Part shown: positions 1 to 11,835 of the stretch, piece after piece
How the letters are laid out: each line of letters begins with the position of its first letter
Numbering within the stretch: the first letter of the stretch is position 1
DNA from: Leucaena leucocephala
Lineage: Eukaryota > Streptophyta > Magnoliopsida > Fabales > Fabaceae
NCBI GenBank assembly: GCA_037074615.1
Contig: CM073527.1
Location: 4,304,848 to 4,368,847, forward strand
DNA length: 64,000 nt
Direction: 5' to 3'
Position numbers and translations under genes: made by a program
Notes under the pieces: generated by a model
Seen by the model: only the letters and a program-made list of their open reading frames with translations
What the model was told of the DNA's origin: nothing
Database searches by the model: none

Positions 1-1142
1 AAGACCCATCTAACCTTTATCTTTTCTTCTGATCTTTGTCATAATCCTTTCCAAACCTCTTTCCACTATCAGTACTATATGGATAGGGAAAAATTAGGAT
101 ATGACACAATACATAAGCTCCTAACCATCAACCAATCACTTCATATCGATAATGGAATTATCATTTTAAAGACATTACTCGGTAAATCATTTACTAACAA
201 CAAGCATCCCTATTTATCTCATCTAAGCCTTATTTCATGGCTAATAATCAAGAACAGAGGAGTCAGCGACCACAAACACATAACAGTGACCATAATCACA
301 TTCCTATATGCATATATATATATATATATTTACCTATCTATTTCAGCTTCAAGCTCACCACAGAAGCCTTCACAGTATAATGCAGACCGCAGAAAATAGG
401 ACAAAGAGCTATCGGAGATGCTTACCTTTAGCCCACGACACCTAGCAATGGTAACTAAGAGGAACTTCAATGGTCTGGAATTCCACAGCCACGACAGAGG
501 GAAAACGATGGCAACAATTGACCACAGCTATGTCTTGTACCCCAACGGTGATAGGAAGAAGGAATTTGAATGAATGGACTTGCTATAGTAATCTGAGCAG
601 GCTCAACACGACGAAGAATCTGCACAGCATGATGGCGACAATGAAACTAAACCCCATAACAGAGAATCCTAACAATGCCGACCGCCACACACCCTAGCTA
701 TACCTCTCATGACCTTCCCCTGATGTCCCGTGCTCACAGTACTTAAAGGTAAACAGAAATTTGTGCGATGTGACACTTCCAGAGCATTGACCCTGTACAG
801 AAAGTTGATGTCACACTATAGCGGTTGACCACATAGCATCGCTAGCATGAGGTTTTCTTCCTGCTCTCCGTGTGCGTCGTCGCTGCTTTCAGAGGTATGA
901 AAAAATGAAGGTACGATGCAGAGTAAAAAAGGGGAGGGGCAAAATTCTAATTTCGCGCGCCGAAAATTAAAAGAAAATCTACCTCTTATAACTGGTGGGA
1001 CTCAAATGCAAGACCTCAGACATAAACTCCTGCCACTTGACCACTCGACTACTGACTCCACACTGACATTTTTTCAATCAAATATACATATATCCCTTTG
1101 TTAAATAAATTTTATCTATTAAATTATTCAGAGCCATAACAA
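1..1142 (-). mobile_element. possible old LTR fragment (Ty3/gypsy-like)
   Basis: There is no convincing gene here; the short open frames lack any recognisable domain. Read on the minus strand, the right edge begins TGTTATGGCTC, and 90-150 bp inside it lies a tRNA-like pair of boxes. The better-delimited solo LTR at 28361-31732 has the same layout. I infer the distal part of a minus-oriented long LTR cut by the window start. No second LTR or target duplication can be seen, so this is tentative. A short (TA)n run lies at about 312-329. Confidence 0.3.
994..1055 (-). other. tRNA-like segment with A- and B-box-like motifs
   Basis: On the minus strand a stretch contains TAGTCGAGTGG (A-box-like), followed about 40 bp later by GCATTTGAGTCCC (B-box-like). 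The layout resembles a tRNA-derived sequence. I could not fold a clean cloverleaf, so it is not called a tRNA gene. It sits close to the inferred 5' edge of an LTR-like segment, as does the similar stretch at 31570-31645. Confidence 0.35.
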
Positions 1143-2105
1143 CAAAAGTAACATTAATGTCTTTCACCTTTTCATAAACTTGTTCTCCAATTAATGGCTC
1201 TGGAGCATTTCCAAATTCTTGGCTGCCACAAATTGTAGCAGATGTTTAACCGCCATAAATTTCAGCATATGACCGCTACAAAACAACATAAACTGCAACA
1301 AAACTATGCTTGGCATTTACAAATACCTCCCCTCCTCTCATTCTCACTTATGCATCTCATTAAGGTTATGTAAATCTGTCTAAACCATGTCATAACTATT
1401 TTCTCCATATAATTTGAATCATATGGGGGAATATCATAGATAATTATCCAAAACTTTACATTTTCATTTTGATCCTTAATGTTAATGGACTCGAGAGGGC
1501 CTAATCCACTAAAGATGGATCGGCCCATATTCCAACATCTCATACTCACACTTGGTGGATTATGCATCATGGGTCTAGTCTCTTTCTCTTTCTTCTTTTG
1601 TACTAAGTGCTCTACTGTGAACGCATAGTCATGATGTCTTCATGTAAGCGCCTGTATTAGAAATAACCTTTACAAATACCAGTACTAGACAACCTTCTTC
1701 ATGTAGCTTGATTTTAGTATTATGCCTTAGATGTCCTAAATTTACTTATGTACACTTTCTCATGGCTAATTTAATCCCTTTCGAGTCAGTATTTAACACA
1801 AATTTCCTTCTTGTATGCATAATATCTATACTTATAATCAATAAAATATCATAAGCGACATGTCACAAACACTAGTATAGGTATGTATATTCTAGGTAAT
1901 TTTCCTTTCACCTATATACCACTTTAATATGGATCATCCACTTTTCTAGCTTAATACATTGGATTGCATCTATCATTACTATAGCATATATACTAAAGTA
2001 GCAGTAGCTAAAGCATATGTCCACAATATTGTCAAAGTCAAAGAATGTCAATGTAAGGATTATTCCTTCCTATGACTCACTCCATTAATTACATAAGGTC
2101 TCTAA
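1143..2105. other. no gene seen; AT-rich, possible 3' LTR of the adjacent Copia remnant
   Basis: Only short open frames without recognisable domains occur here. The stretch lies just downstream, on the minus strand, of the decayed Copia pol end at about 2106. It is where that element's 3' LTR would be expected, but I could not define LTR borders. Confidence 0.3.
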
Positions 2106-4877
2106 ATTTACATCTCACGCATGTCAAAGGCTTTCATATGCTCCTTAAAAGGCTCTTTGGCTATTATTGGCTTAGTCAGGGGGTCCACTACCATATATTT
2201 AGCTTAAATTTATTTTTTTATTTACAAATTTAGTTAAAATATATTGTATAATAATAATTTTCTGTGCTATATAATACCTTATAAAATTGTACTTGATATC
2301 AATATATTTGGTCTTTCTATAATGATTTAGGTGTTTAGTATATGCTATGACTAGGGTATTGTCATAGTGTACTAACATTGGATCAATACACTTATTTTCA
2401 TATATAAGGTGTTCAATAAATCTTTTTAATCATAGCCTTGTACATTGTTGCAATGCATACCACAAACTCAACTTCCATAGAGTGTAAAGCAATACACGTC
2501 TATTTCTTGCTGCTCCAATATAAGGTGCTATTGTTCAACAAGAGGACATAACCTAAAGTCAATCTTTGCTCATCCTCATCTCCAACTACATCAGCATTGG
2601 AGTATCCAACTAGGCGCAAATCACTTCCTTCGTAACAAAGTACCTAGTTAGATGTGCTCTTCAAGTATGTCAAGATAATTTTCATTTCTTTCCAATAACC
2701 TTCTCTGGGGTTGGACTAGAATCTACTCACCAATAATACTACATAGCAAATATATGATCTTATCAAATCATTGTGTACATCAAACTACATATGGCACTAG
2801 TATAGGGAACTCTTTCCATCTTCTTTTTATTTGACTTAGTTATAAGACACATATTAGCACTCAAGGCTACTCTGGAGCCCATGAGGATATCCATAGTATT
2901 GTAGTCTTTCATATTGAATTGCTAAAGTATTTTCTTAATATAATTTTCTTGCGAAAGAGAGAACCTTCTTGAGCAATCTTTCTGAATCATAACTCTAAGT
3001 TAGTATTCTTCTTCATTCACGTCTTTCATCTCAAAATTCAATGATAGGCATTCTTTAATAGCCACCACTAAAATTAGATTATTTTGGGCCAACAGTATAT
3101 TAGTTGTCAATAAAGCATCACCGCAATATGAAATTAGTATATTTCCTTAAGCTATCATAGACCTAACTATGTCTAAAAGCATTATGTTCCTTGTCTCGAT
3201 AACACCATTCTATTGTGAAGTGTCAAGGATAGTCAATTGCCTAATTATCCATTTTTCTTCATAGAGCTATTTATATTATCATACAAGTATTCACAACATT
3301 ATCTATGTACTGTCTAAAGCATTTGGGGCCTAAGACTTATGTGAGATCAAATACACATAACCATATCATGAAAAGTCGTCAATAAAAGTAATAAAATACT
3401 TAGCTTTGTTCCTCACACTCACACTCATTAGACCATATCTATCAAAATAGATTAATTACAATGGGCTTTAGCTCTTGTTCCTTTACCAAAAGGTTTTATA
3501 ATTTCCTTACAAGACATACAATTTTCACATAAGGACATTTTTCATATTTGAAATCGAACTAGTAAACTTTCTTTAGTTAGTTTAATTATTCTATTTTAAC
3601 TAATATGTCCTAGTCTAGCATGCTAGTATTCAACCATATCCATAAACTACTGAGTTACTAAAATGTATACAACCTTTCATGAAAATAAACATAAAATCCA
3701 AAGTCTAAAATGCATAAAACATAAACTAAATTTCGTTAGATGTCAGGATCATGAAGCATCAAGGTCTTCCTACCACACAAAGTAAATTTACAAGTGTCAA
3801 TGCTTCTAACCTCATTCCTTGTATTGTTACCCACGTAAACCCACACTTGCTTTAATACGATAATCAAATGATATTCCACGAAGGATCCTTAATCCCTAGT
3901 TACATCATATGTTAAGCTTGACTCAATAATACAAGAAGAAGAAACCATTTTTGTTAGAAAAAAAATACTATAAACATAATAAATATGTGAATTCACTTAA
4001 TTCACTAATAAATTTTTGCTCTCACACTATGTTTAGAAAAGTCTCTTGCAAAGTGGCTGTTTTTTTAAGCATAGCACTTGACCTTTTTCAAGTCAAATTT
4101 CTTCTTCCCACATTTATTTCCCTTCTTTTAGAATTGTTTCTTATCCTTTTTGAATTAAGAATCGACCTTCTTCCCTTTCTTCTAAACTTTCTGGCCTTTC
4201 ATGAATTTGGACTTTGATTGGGAAGGAATAGTATCCTCAACTAAATAGGTATGCTCAGAGGTCTTGTATGCCTCCAAGCGCTCATTTTCAAGCTCCATAT
4301 ATGCCTTGCAACTTCATTAAAGTTAATGATGTTTTATTGTAGGGAAGATTCACTTTCATATGCTTCCAACTAAAAGAGAGCAATTGAATCATAGCTTGCA
4401 CCTGATGCACATCAAACAATTAATCCCTAGCTTCCTTTAACTCCCTTATCATTATGGCCATCTCTTTAAGGTGCTGCCTCAAGGGAGTTTTCGGACTAAG
4501 CTTATAGGTGTCAAACTTAATTATCAACCTCCTAAACTTAGTGGTAGACATATGACCAAACTTCTCCTTTAGTTATATCTATATAGCTCATGCAGTCTTG
4601 TGCATCTCAAACTTGCACATAAGGTCATCTTCTATTACACTTAATAGTGTGATTCTCGCTATATTGTTATTTTTCTTCCAAGGTAGGTAAGCCTCCTAGT
4701 CTTTTATGTGCTATGTGATGGACCGTATTATTATCCTCAGGTTCTACTATAGTTATCATCAAATGCTCAATAGCATCTTGTTCCTCTAATATGTATTGTA
4801 CCCTTCTATGTCAGGTATCTCAGTTATCCTATTTAACTTTTCCCTTGTTCAACTCAGCAATAATATCCATGGTTGCC
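2106..4877 (-). pseudogene. decayed Copia retrotransposon, gag-pol remnant
   Basis: Translated in broken frames on the minus strand, this region shows Copia domains in the right order. Gag starts at an ATG near 4872-4877 (MDIIAELNK) and continues to about 4240 with the pattern of UBN2-type Copia gag. Integrase-like text lies around 3100-3500 and reverse transcriptase around 2690-3060. RNase H lies around 2440-2640, with LVGYSNADV and, further on, YWSSKK followed by MEVEFV. A pol C-terminus near 2110-2210 reads VVDPLTKP. Stops and frameshifts are dense, so it cannot encode a working protein. Its gag is closely related to the fragment at 36960-37640, pointing to one family with at least two old copies here. 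Confidence 0.75.
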
Positions 4878-4929
4878 AATTTTATTCCTGTGACAAAGCT
4901 CTATTCCACATTAATCTACATTCTCTCTA

Positions 4930-5320
4930 AAGAGTATCAAACCAACGAACATTTTAGTGATATATATACGGGTTGGTGCAAAAATACACATACACTTGTT
5001 CTAAAAGTGCCCCTAACACTATATATTCTTCGAAGGTACAAAAGTACCAATAAATTTTTAAAATCAAAGCCAAAATACATCAGAGACTACCTTAATGGAT
5101 GTTACTTTTTGTGGTGGGGCCCATACTATTAAAAAAATTAAGGATAAAGGTGCAAAAATATACATGCACTTTTTATGAAAGTGCACCTAACGTTCTTCAA
5201 AGACGTAAAAACACCCATAAACTTTCAACATTTGACCAAAAATGACACATGTTAAAATAGATTAACCTCTGCCTATTACCACATGAAAGTACCAAAATAC
5301 CTCTCATAGAGAAAAAAAAA
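4930..5320. repeat. diverged internal repeats, unidentified element
   Basis: Two related blocks begin GGTTGGTGCAAAAATACACA (about 4973) and AAAGGTGCAAAAATATACAT (about 5145). Each is followed by a similar A-rich segment mentioning the same TGCACTT and AAAGTGC motifs. This suggests a decayed small transposon or tandem duplication between the Copia remnant and the foldback element. No coding potential is seen. Confidence 0.35.
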
Positions 5321-5628
5321 GGGAAAATGCCATTTAAGTCCTATGTAAGCAATTGAATGAAAAAAAAGTCCCAAGAAATGGCATAATTAATGTCAAGTCC
5401 CATGGGACCTCATATGAATTTTTTCTAATTGTAAAAAGACATAAATATCCCTGATAGTAGGGATTCATGGGTGCCGTTGGCGATAGTGAGATATGGATAC
5501 CCGATAGTGGGATTTACCCCTCTATCGGGGAAATTCAAATGTTCCTTCTTCTTACAAACAATCTCAGCGCCTGAAATAACAACCCCATCACCTGCAACTA
5601 ACAACCCCATCAGCTGCACTTATAATCT
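5321..5628 (+). repeat. left terminal inverted repeat of the foldback element, outer part
   Basis: This pairs with about 11925-12229 in reverse complement with only scattered substitutions. It includes CCCTGATAG..GGGATTCATGGG, the CCGATAGTGGGATTTACCCC block and the start of the AACAACCCC minisatellite. It is interrupted at 5628 by the Copia 5' LTR and resumes after 10800. Confidence 0.85.
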
Positions 5629-5820
5629 TGTAGAGATATTGTAGCGATATTATAGGATATGTAATATCCTGTAATTAGTACATAATATTCTGTATTTAGT
5701 ATAGAGGATACGATATGATATTATAGCATTAATGACTAGGGTTGCCTATTGTATATAAATACCCCTCAGTATATCAATAATATTCAAGCATTCTACATAT
5801 CCTTTCTCTCTGAATCAACA
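5629..5820 (+). repeat. Copia 5' LTR
   Basis: TG...CA bounded, 192 bp, containing a TATA-like TATATAAATA at about 5753-5762 that could be the element promoter. It matches 10604-10795 at 191 of 192 positions by eye. Confidence 0.97.
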
Positions 5821-5832
5821 TGGTATCAAAGC
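5821..5832 (+). promoter_or_regulatory. primer binding site (initiator Met tRNA type)
   Basis: TGGTATCAAAGC immediately follows the 5' LTR. It differs by one base from the widespread plant site TGGTATCAGAGC complementary to the 3' end of initiator methionine tRNA. Confidence 0.9.
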
Positions 5833-6399
5833 TTTAAAGTTTAGGTGCACGTTTGGCTGTTTTTGGCATCAATTTCCGGTTGTTCTTGAGTCTCTATTTC
5901 CGATAGCACTGTTCACCACCGTTGGGTCACACTTTCCGACGTCAGGAAACGACACGCGCCAGCCAGGGACGGTCGCACAGTCCCGATCGGCGTTTCCCCA
6001 AAATTTCATGGCCGTCTGAGCAGCGCGTGACTGTCACGAGCCACCGTCAACTTCGCCAGAACTTTCACACGCCGGCGCGTGAGGTCATCTCCGGCGACCT
6101 TTTCCGACGGCGATTCACTCCGTTGGGCTCGACTCATCCTCCTTAGCATACCCCTGAAGTTTCGTGCCCTGGTTTTGACTGTCACATACTGGGTCTTCCG
6201 TCTCTGATCCGTATTTTCCGACGGCAGATTTTCTGTTTCTGATTCCAGATCAATTTGTTTGTTTTATTTGACCCCTGGAGTGGTCTTTCTCTACTGGCTT
6301 GAACAATTGTTCTTACGAGGCTCCCAATGAAGCAACGGTAATCCAGTTCTTTTGACTAATCGTTGTTTGGTTGATTTTATTAACACTAATCTGTTTTGG

Positions 6400-9300
6400 A
6401 TGGCTGCAACTAAGTCTACAACAGTTTCTGAGATGGTTCCAGTAGTCACTAAGATTACGGAGTACAAATTAACCTGGAGAAATTACCTAGATTGGAGTAA
6501 AACTATTCGTATTTATTTCCGAAGTATTGAGAAAGAAGATCACTTGACTGATGATCCTCCGGACGAGAAAGATCCCTCTCGCAAGTCATGGTTAAGGGAT
6601 GATGCACGGCTCCTCTTACAAATTTGTAACTCTATTGACAGTGAGATCATGCCTTCTATTACTCACTGTGAATTTGTTAAAGAATTGATGGACTACTTGG
6701 CATTCTTATACTCTGGCAAGAATAATATTTCTCGAATATATGAGGTTTGCAGGTCTTTCCATCTCGCAGAGATGCCGGATGATCGTCCTCTTACAGCCTT
6801 CTTTATGGATTTTAAAGGAATGTATGAAGAACTCAATGCCCTCATGCCTATTTCTGATGAGAGAAAGGTCAATGTGTCTCACCGAGAGCAGATGGCTACT
6901 ATGAGTTTTCTTACTGCACTTCTGTCTCGATATGCGGCTGCTCATTCTCAGATTTTATCTGGGGCTCATCTCCCTTCTCTTGAAGAAGCATTCTCTCGTG
7001 TATTGAGAACTGAACAAATCTCTTCACCAGCTTCTACTGTGCCTACTAGCGCCTTGCTCAGTCGTGGTCAGAATAATACTCGTGGGTCACTTAATCCTCA
7101 TGGTTCTACACCAGGGGGTTCTAATCAAGAGTCAAAAGATGTGATTTGTTACTACTGTAAGGAACCTGGTCATACAAAATGTACGTGTCGTAAACTCCAG
7201 AATAAACAGAATCGACAGAACTCTGCACATGTGGCCACGACTGCTAATGACACGGTTACCATTTCTGCTACTGAATATGCTCAATTAAAGTCTAGCAATC
7301 CTCCTGCTAGTGCTGCTATTGCCACAGGTAATAAGGCTACTGCCCTTGTCTCTTCTTCCTCCAAATGGATCATAGACTCTGGTGCTACTGACCACATGAC
7401 AGGTAACCGCTATCTCTTCTCTACTTACAAATCTTATGCCAATCCTTCTAACATTACCATTGCGGACAGTTCCCAATCCCGTGTCATTGGTTCAGGCACA
7501 GTTAAACCTACCTCTTCTATTCATTTGGAGTCTGTACTTAATGTCCCTAACCTTACTTTTAATCTTTTATCTCCTAGTAAACTTACTCGTCAATTAAACT
7601 GTTGGGTCTCACTTTTCCCTGATCATTGCTTGATACAGGATCTTTTGACGAAGAAGATTATTGGTAGAGGTTATGAATCTGGCGGTCATTACTTCCTTGA
7701 TGATCAGGGGTCGCGTGCGATAGCCTGTGCGGGTGGTATCACTCCTTTTGAAGTACATTGTCGTTTGGGTCATTTATCTTTATCATCGTTGAAAAAGGTT
7801 TATCCTCAGTTTCAGCATTTGTTGTCTTTAGAATGTGAGTCATGTCAATTTGCAAAACATCACCGTCTTCCTTTAGTTTCTCGAGTCAATAAACGAGCTT
7901 CGTCTCCTTTTGAGTTAGTACACTCTGATGTTTAGGGTCCATGTCCAGTTGAGTCCAAAGCTGGTTTCAAGTACTTTGTTACCTTTGTGGATGATTATTC
8001 CCGTACTACTTGGTTATATTTAATGAAAAATCGTTCTGAGTTGTTTTCTCATTTTTGTGCCTTTACTGCTGAAATTAAGACTCAATTCAATACGTCTATT
8101 CAAACTTTGCGTAGTGATAATGCTAAAGAATATTTTTCTGAATCATTTTGCTCTTTTATGCTTAAACACGGCATTCTCCATCAATCCTCTTGTGTGGATA
8201 CACTAGCTCAAAATGGCATTACTGAAAGGAAAAATCATCACCTTTTAGAGGTAGCCCGTGCTCTTCTATTTCAAATGAAGGTTCCTAAATCTTTTTGGGC
8301 CGATGCGGTCTCTACTGCGTGCTTTCTTATTAATCGTATGCCTTCCTCTGTTCTTGATGGTCATATTCCCTATACTACTCTCTTCCCTTCCAAACCTTTG
8401 TTTCCTATTGCCCCTAAGATTTTTGGGTGCGTGTGTTTTGTTCGAGATGTGCGTCCGAGTGTCTCTAAATTGGATCCTAAGTCTCTGAAGTGTGTCTTCC
8501 TTGGCTACTCTCGTGTTCAGAAAGGTTATAGGTGTTTCTCTCCGTCTCTTAATCGTTACATGGTCTTTGCTGATGTTACTTTTCAGGAATCTATTCCTTA
8601 TTTTGCGTCTACCAATTCAGCTCATGTTCCTTTACCTGTGGAGGAGGATACTCTTTTGATATACTCTGTCCTTCCCTCTCCATCACCGGCCCAAGCTCCC
8701 GTACCGGCACCTGGTCAACTACCTTTGTCTCGGGTTTATACCAGACGTCTAAAGGACACACTTACCGATGTTACGCCAGATTCTACCCTACCATTATCTA
8801 CTTCTTCATCAGATCCTACGACAAGTATTCCTCCGTCTGAGCCTGCTTCGGTCCCTATCTCTGAGACCCCTCCTGTTCTTGATCCAGATCCCTCCCTCGA
8901 TCTGCCCATTGCTCTTCGCAAAGGTAAACGTACTTGTACCTATCCTATTTCTTCATTTGTTTCATATGACCACCTCTCCTCTTCTTCTCGTGCCTTCATT
9001 GCCTCTTTAGACACTATTTTCGTCCCTCGATCCCTTTCTGAGGCCTTGTCCCACCCGGGTTGGCGTACTGCTATGGAAGAGGAAATGGCGGCCCTTGATC
9101 GTGCAGGTACGTGGTCCTTAGTTGATTTACCGGCAGGAAAGAAAGCCATTGGGTGTAAATGGGTGTTGACCCCTAAAACTAAGGCTGATGGCACTCTTGA
9201 ACGTCTTAAAGCTCGTCTTGTTGCTAAAGGTTATGCTCAGAAGTATGGTGTTGACTATTCTGAGACCTTTTCTCCTGTGGCCAAGCTTTCCTCTGTTCGT

Positions 9301-10596
9301 CTCTTTATCTCTCTGGCTGCTACTTATGGTTGGGATCTCTCTCAGTTGGATATCAAAAATGCCTTCTTACATGGCGATCTTCTTGAAGAAGTATACATGG
9401 AGCAACCACCTGGGTTTGTTGCTCAGGGGGAGCACGGTAAAGTATGTTATCTTAAGAGATCTTTATACGGGTTGAAGCAAAGCCCTCGGGCATGGTTTGA
9501 CAGATTTAGTACTGTCGTGAAAGACTTTGGCTTGTGCCAGAGTAAGTGTGATCATTCGGTCTTCTATCAGAGAACAAGTACTGGCATAATCTTACTAGTT
9601 GTATATGTCGATGACATTGTAATTACAGGGAGCGACACCTCGGGGATTTCATCACTCAAATCATTCCTTAACTCCCATTTTCAGACGAAGGATCTGGGTT
9701 CATTAAAGTACTTCTTGGGAATTAAAGTTATGAGGAGCAGGAAGGGCATCTTATTGACTCAGAGAAAATATGTTCTTGATATGCTGAAAGAAACCGGTAA
9801 ACTTGGAGCTGCCCTAACTAGCTTTTCTATGGTTTATAACCCGCTGCTTGATGCTGATGGTAGTGTACAATATGAAAATCCTGTTGAAGCTGCTAAGAGC
9901 AAGTTGTTCGAGCACCCAGAGAGGTACAGAAGATTAATTGGAAAATTGAATTATCTTACAGTGACCCGCCCTGATATCACTTATCCAGTGAGTGTTCTTA
10001 GCCAATTTATGATCTCTCCAACTATCCGACAGTGGGAAGCCTTAGAACATGTGTTATATTATTTGAAGGGATCTCCAGGTCATGGGATACTGTACAAGAG
10101 TCATGGCCATATAGATATTGAGTGTTTTTGTGATGCTGATCATGGTGGATCAAAGGCCACAAGACGGTCTACTACTGGCTACTGTGTCTTCGTCGGAGGA
10201 AATTTGGTATCTTGGAGAAGCAAGAAACAAAATGTAGTGTCACGGTCAAGTGCAGAAGCGGAATACAGGGCCATGGCACAATCTGTATGTGAGATAGTTT
10301 GGATATATCAGTTAATGAAGGAAGTGGGCCTTAAAACCTCATTACCAGCAACGTTATGGTGTGACAATAAAGCGGCCCTACACATAGCTTCTAATTCGGT
10401 ATTACATGAACGCACGAAACATATTGAGATCGACTGTCATTTTATTCGAGACAAGCTCAAAGAAAATTTCATCTCTACAAGACATGTCCGATCCAGTGAT
10501 CAATTAGGCGACCTCCTCACCAAAGCTCTTAATGGGGTCCGGATTGAATATCTTTGTAACAAGTTGGGTATGATTGACATCTATACTCCAACTTGA
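6400..10596 (+). pseudogene. Copia gag-pol polyprotein with one in-frame stop
   Basis: One reading frame spans from the ATG at 6400 to the stop at 10596 (about 1,400 codons), broken only by a TAG at 7933-7935. I chose 6400 because it is the first ATG of the frame and gives a typical gag start; the frame is open slightly upstream without ATG. Order: gag (about 6400-7100), zinc knuckle CX2CX4HX4C (CYYCKEPGHTKCTC, about 7150-7190), aspartic protease (DSGATDH, about 7375), GAG-pre-integrase H..H..C..C (about 7760-7860), integrase core (VDDYS near 7990, SDN near 8113, ITERKN near 8219), reverse transcriptase (YVDD at about 9604) and RNase H (DADHGG near 10135, SSAEAEY near 10249). The stop follows HSDV, where this family normally has tryptophan, so TGG to TAG is the likely change. 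All catalytic motifs I looked for are present. Confidence 0.95.
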
Positions 10597-10603
10597 GGGG
10601 GAG
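10591..10603 (+). promoter_or_regulatory. polypurine tract
   Basis: The stretch ending GAGGGGGAG lies directly before the 3' LTR and overlaps the gag-pol stop codon. It is the expected plus-strand priming site. Confidence 0.85.
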
Positions 10604-10795
10604 TGTAGAGATATTGTAGCGATATTATAGGATATGTAATATCCTGTAATTAGTACATAATATTCTGTATTTAGTATAGAGGATACGATATGATATTATA
10701 GCATTAATGACTAGGGTTGCCTATTGTATATAAATACCCCTCAGTATATCAATAATATTCAAGCATTCTACATATCCTTTCTCTCTGAATTAACA
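10604..10795 (+). repeat. Copia 3' LTR
   Basis: 192 bp and nearly identical to 5629-5820. It is followed by the target duplication AATCT. Confidence 0.97.
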
Positions 10796-11410
10796 AATCT
10801 CAACGCCTAAAATAACAACCACAGTACCAGCAACTAACAACTCCAGTCTCTGTAACTAAGAACCCTATTAGCTGTAACTAACAATCCCATTAACGACACT
10901 AACAACCCCAGCACCTAAACTAACAACTCCAACACCTGAAATAACAACCCCAGCATATGCAACTAACAACCCCAGCACCTGAAATAACAACCTCAACACT
11001 TGCAACTAACAACCCCATCAGCTGCAACTAACAACCCTATCAGCTACACTTACAACCCCATCAGCTGCACTTGAAGAAGGAATATTTGAATTTCCCCGAT
11101 AGAGGGGTAAATCCCACTATCGGGTATCCGTCTATCAGGAACAGGGGTTGTTAGTTGCATATGCTGGGGTTGTTATTTCAGGTGTTAGAGTTGTTATTTC
11201 AGGTGCTGGGGTTGTTAGTGCCGTTAATGGGATTGTTAGTTACAGGTGATGGGGTTCTTAGTGTAGGTGATAGGGTTCTTAGTTACAGGGACTAGAGTTG
11301 TTAGTTGCTGGTACTGTGGTTGTTATTTTAGGCATTGGGGTTGTAAGTGCAGCTGATGGGACATTTAAAGAAGGAATAGGGGTAAACCCCACTATCGGGT
11401 ATCCATCTAT
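10796..11410. repeat. minisatellite and nested inverted copies inside the foldback element
   Basis: From 10796 to about 10886 the left inverted repeat resumes. After that come variants of a roughly 20-25 bp unit such as AACAACCCCAGCACCTG(A/C)A. From about 11140 the same unit appears in the opposite orientation (GCTGGGGTTGTTATTTCAGG). Blocks GATAGAGGGGTAAATCCCAC (about 11100) and GGGGTAAACCCCACTATCGG (about 11379) are internal copies of the terminal repeat. The open frames here are translations of the repeat and are not genes. Confidence 0.8.
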
Positions 11411-11835
11411 CAGGGGAGTCGCACTCATGCTGATTCTTGTAAATGAAGCCATCCAATCTCGCCGGTGGGATGTATTCGACAACAACCTTCACCTCTAGAA
11501 TCGAACACAACATGCAAATCAATAACACAACCGTTGCCGCATAGCCCGCTTGCTACTACTATGCATCCTGTGATCTAAGTCAACGCCGACAACTTCAAAT
11601 CTCTCATTCAACGAAGGGATTGTGAATTCAGTAACTTTTTTTTGCTTGTTTAGCGTGAATATCTCTGGATGATCTGCACAAAACTTTGTTTGTTTCTACG
11701 TATGGAGGATATGCGCTGAGCCTTCTTCCACTTGCCCGCTTCCCTTAAGCAAACGTTTCTTTCAAGCTACCAAGGCATGATAATGGTTGAGATAGTGGAA
11801 GAAGGCTCAGCGCATATCCTCCAAACGTAGTGGAA
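11411..11835. other. unique cargo segment within the foldback element
   Basis: This segment lacks the minisatellite and is less AT-rich than its surroundings. Minus-strand readings include EVKVVVEYIPPARLDGF (in the frame at 11328-11528) and, further upstream, a run beginning TEFTIPSLNERFEVVG (about 11570-11635). There is no continuous long frame and I do not recognise a family. Captured host gene fragments are known in MULE elements (Pack-MULEs), so this is a candidate. A 37-bp inverted repeat (11697-11733 with 11794-11830, one mismatch) can form a hairpin with a loop of about 60 bp. Confidence 0.5.

Larger units (their letters stand above)
5629..10795 (+). mobile_element. young, full-length Copia LTR retrotransposon
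   Basis: The element is 5167 bp. It has 192-bp LTRs (5629-5820 and 10604-10795) beginning TG and ending CA, identical except one base (5816 C versus 10791 T). It is flanked by the perfect 5-bp target duplication AATCT (5624-5628 and 10796-10800). A primer binding site TGGTATCAAAGC starts directly after the 5' LTR, and a purine tract ending GAGGGGGAG abuts the 3' LTR. Gag-pol has Copia domain order (integrase before reverse transcriptase). The single LTR difference implies a recent insertion. It lies inside the left arm of a MULE-like element, so it is the younger of the two. Confidence 0.97.

Noticed and set aside
994..1055. A functional tRNA gene
   Set aside because: Only box-like motifs are visible; no acceptor stem or clean cloverleaf could be formed by hand.
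5922..6146. 74-codon open frame in the Copia leader
   Set aside because: It lies between the primer binding site and gag, uses a GC-rich leader sequence and has no conserved domain; there is no evidence of an extra gene.
8736..9194. Minus-strand open frames inside the young Copia element
   Set aside because: They are shadows of the gag-pol frame on the opposite strand.
10796..11345. Spaced repeats that superficially resemble a CRISPR array
   Set aside because: Units are contiguous and variable without constant repeat and unique spacers, occur in both orientations and belong to a plant transposon.
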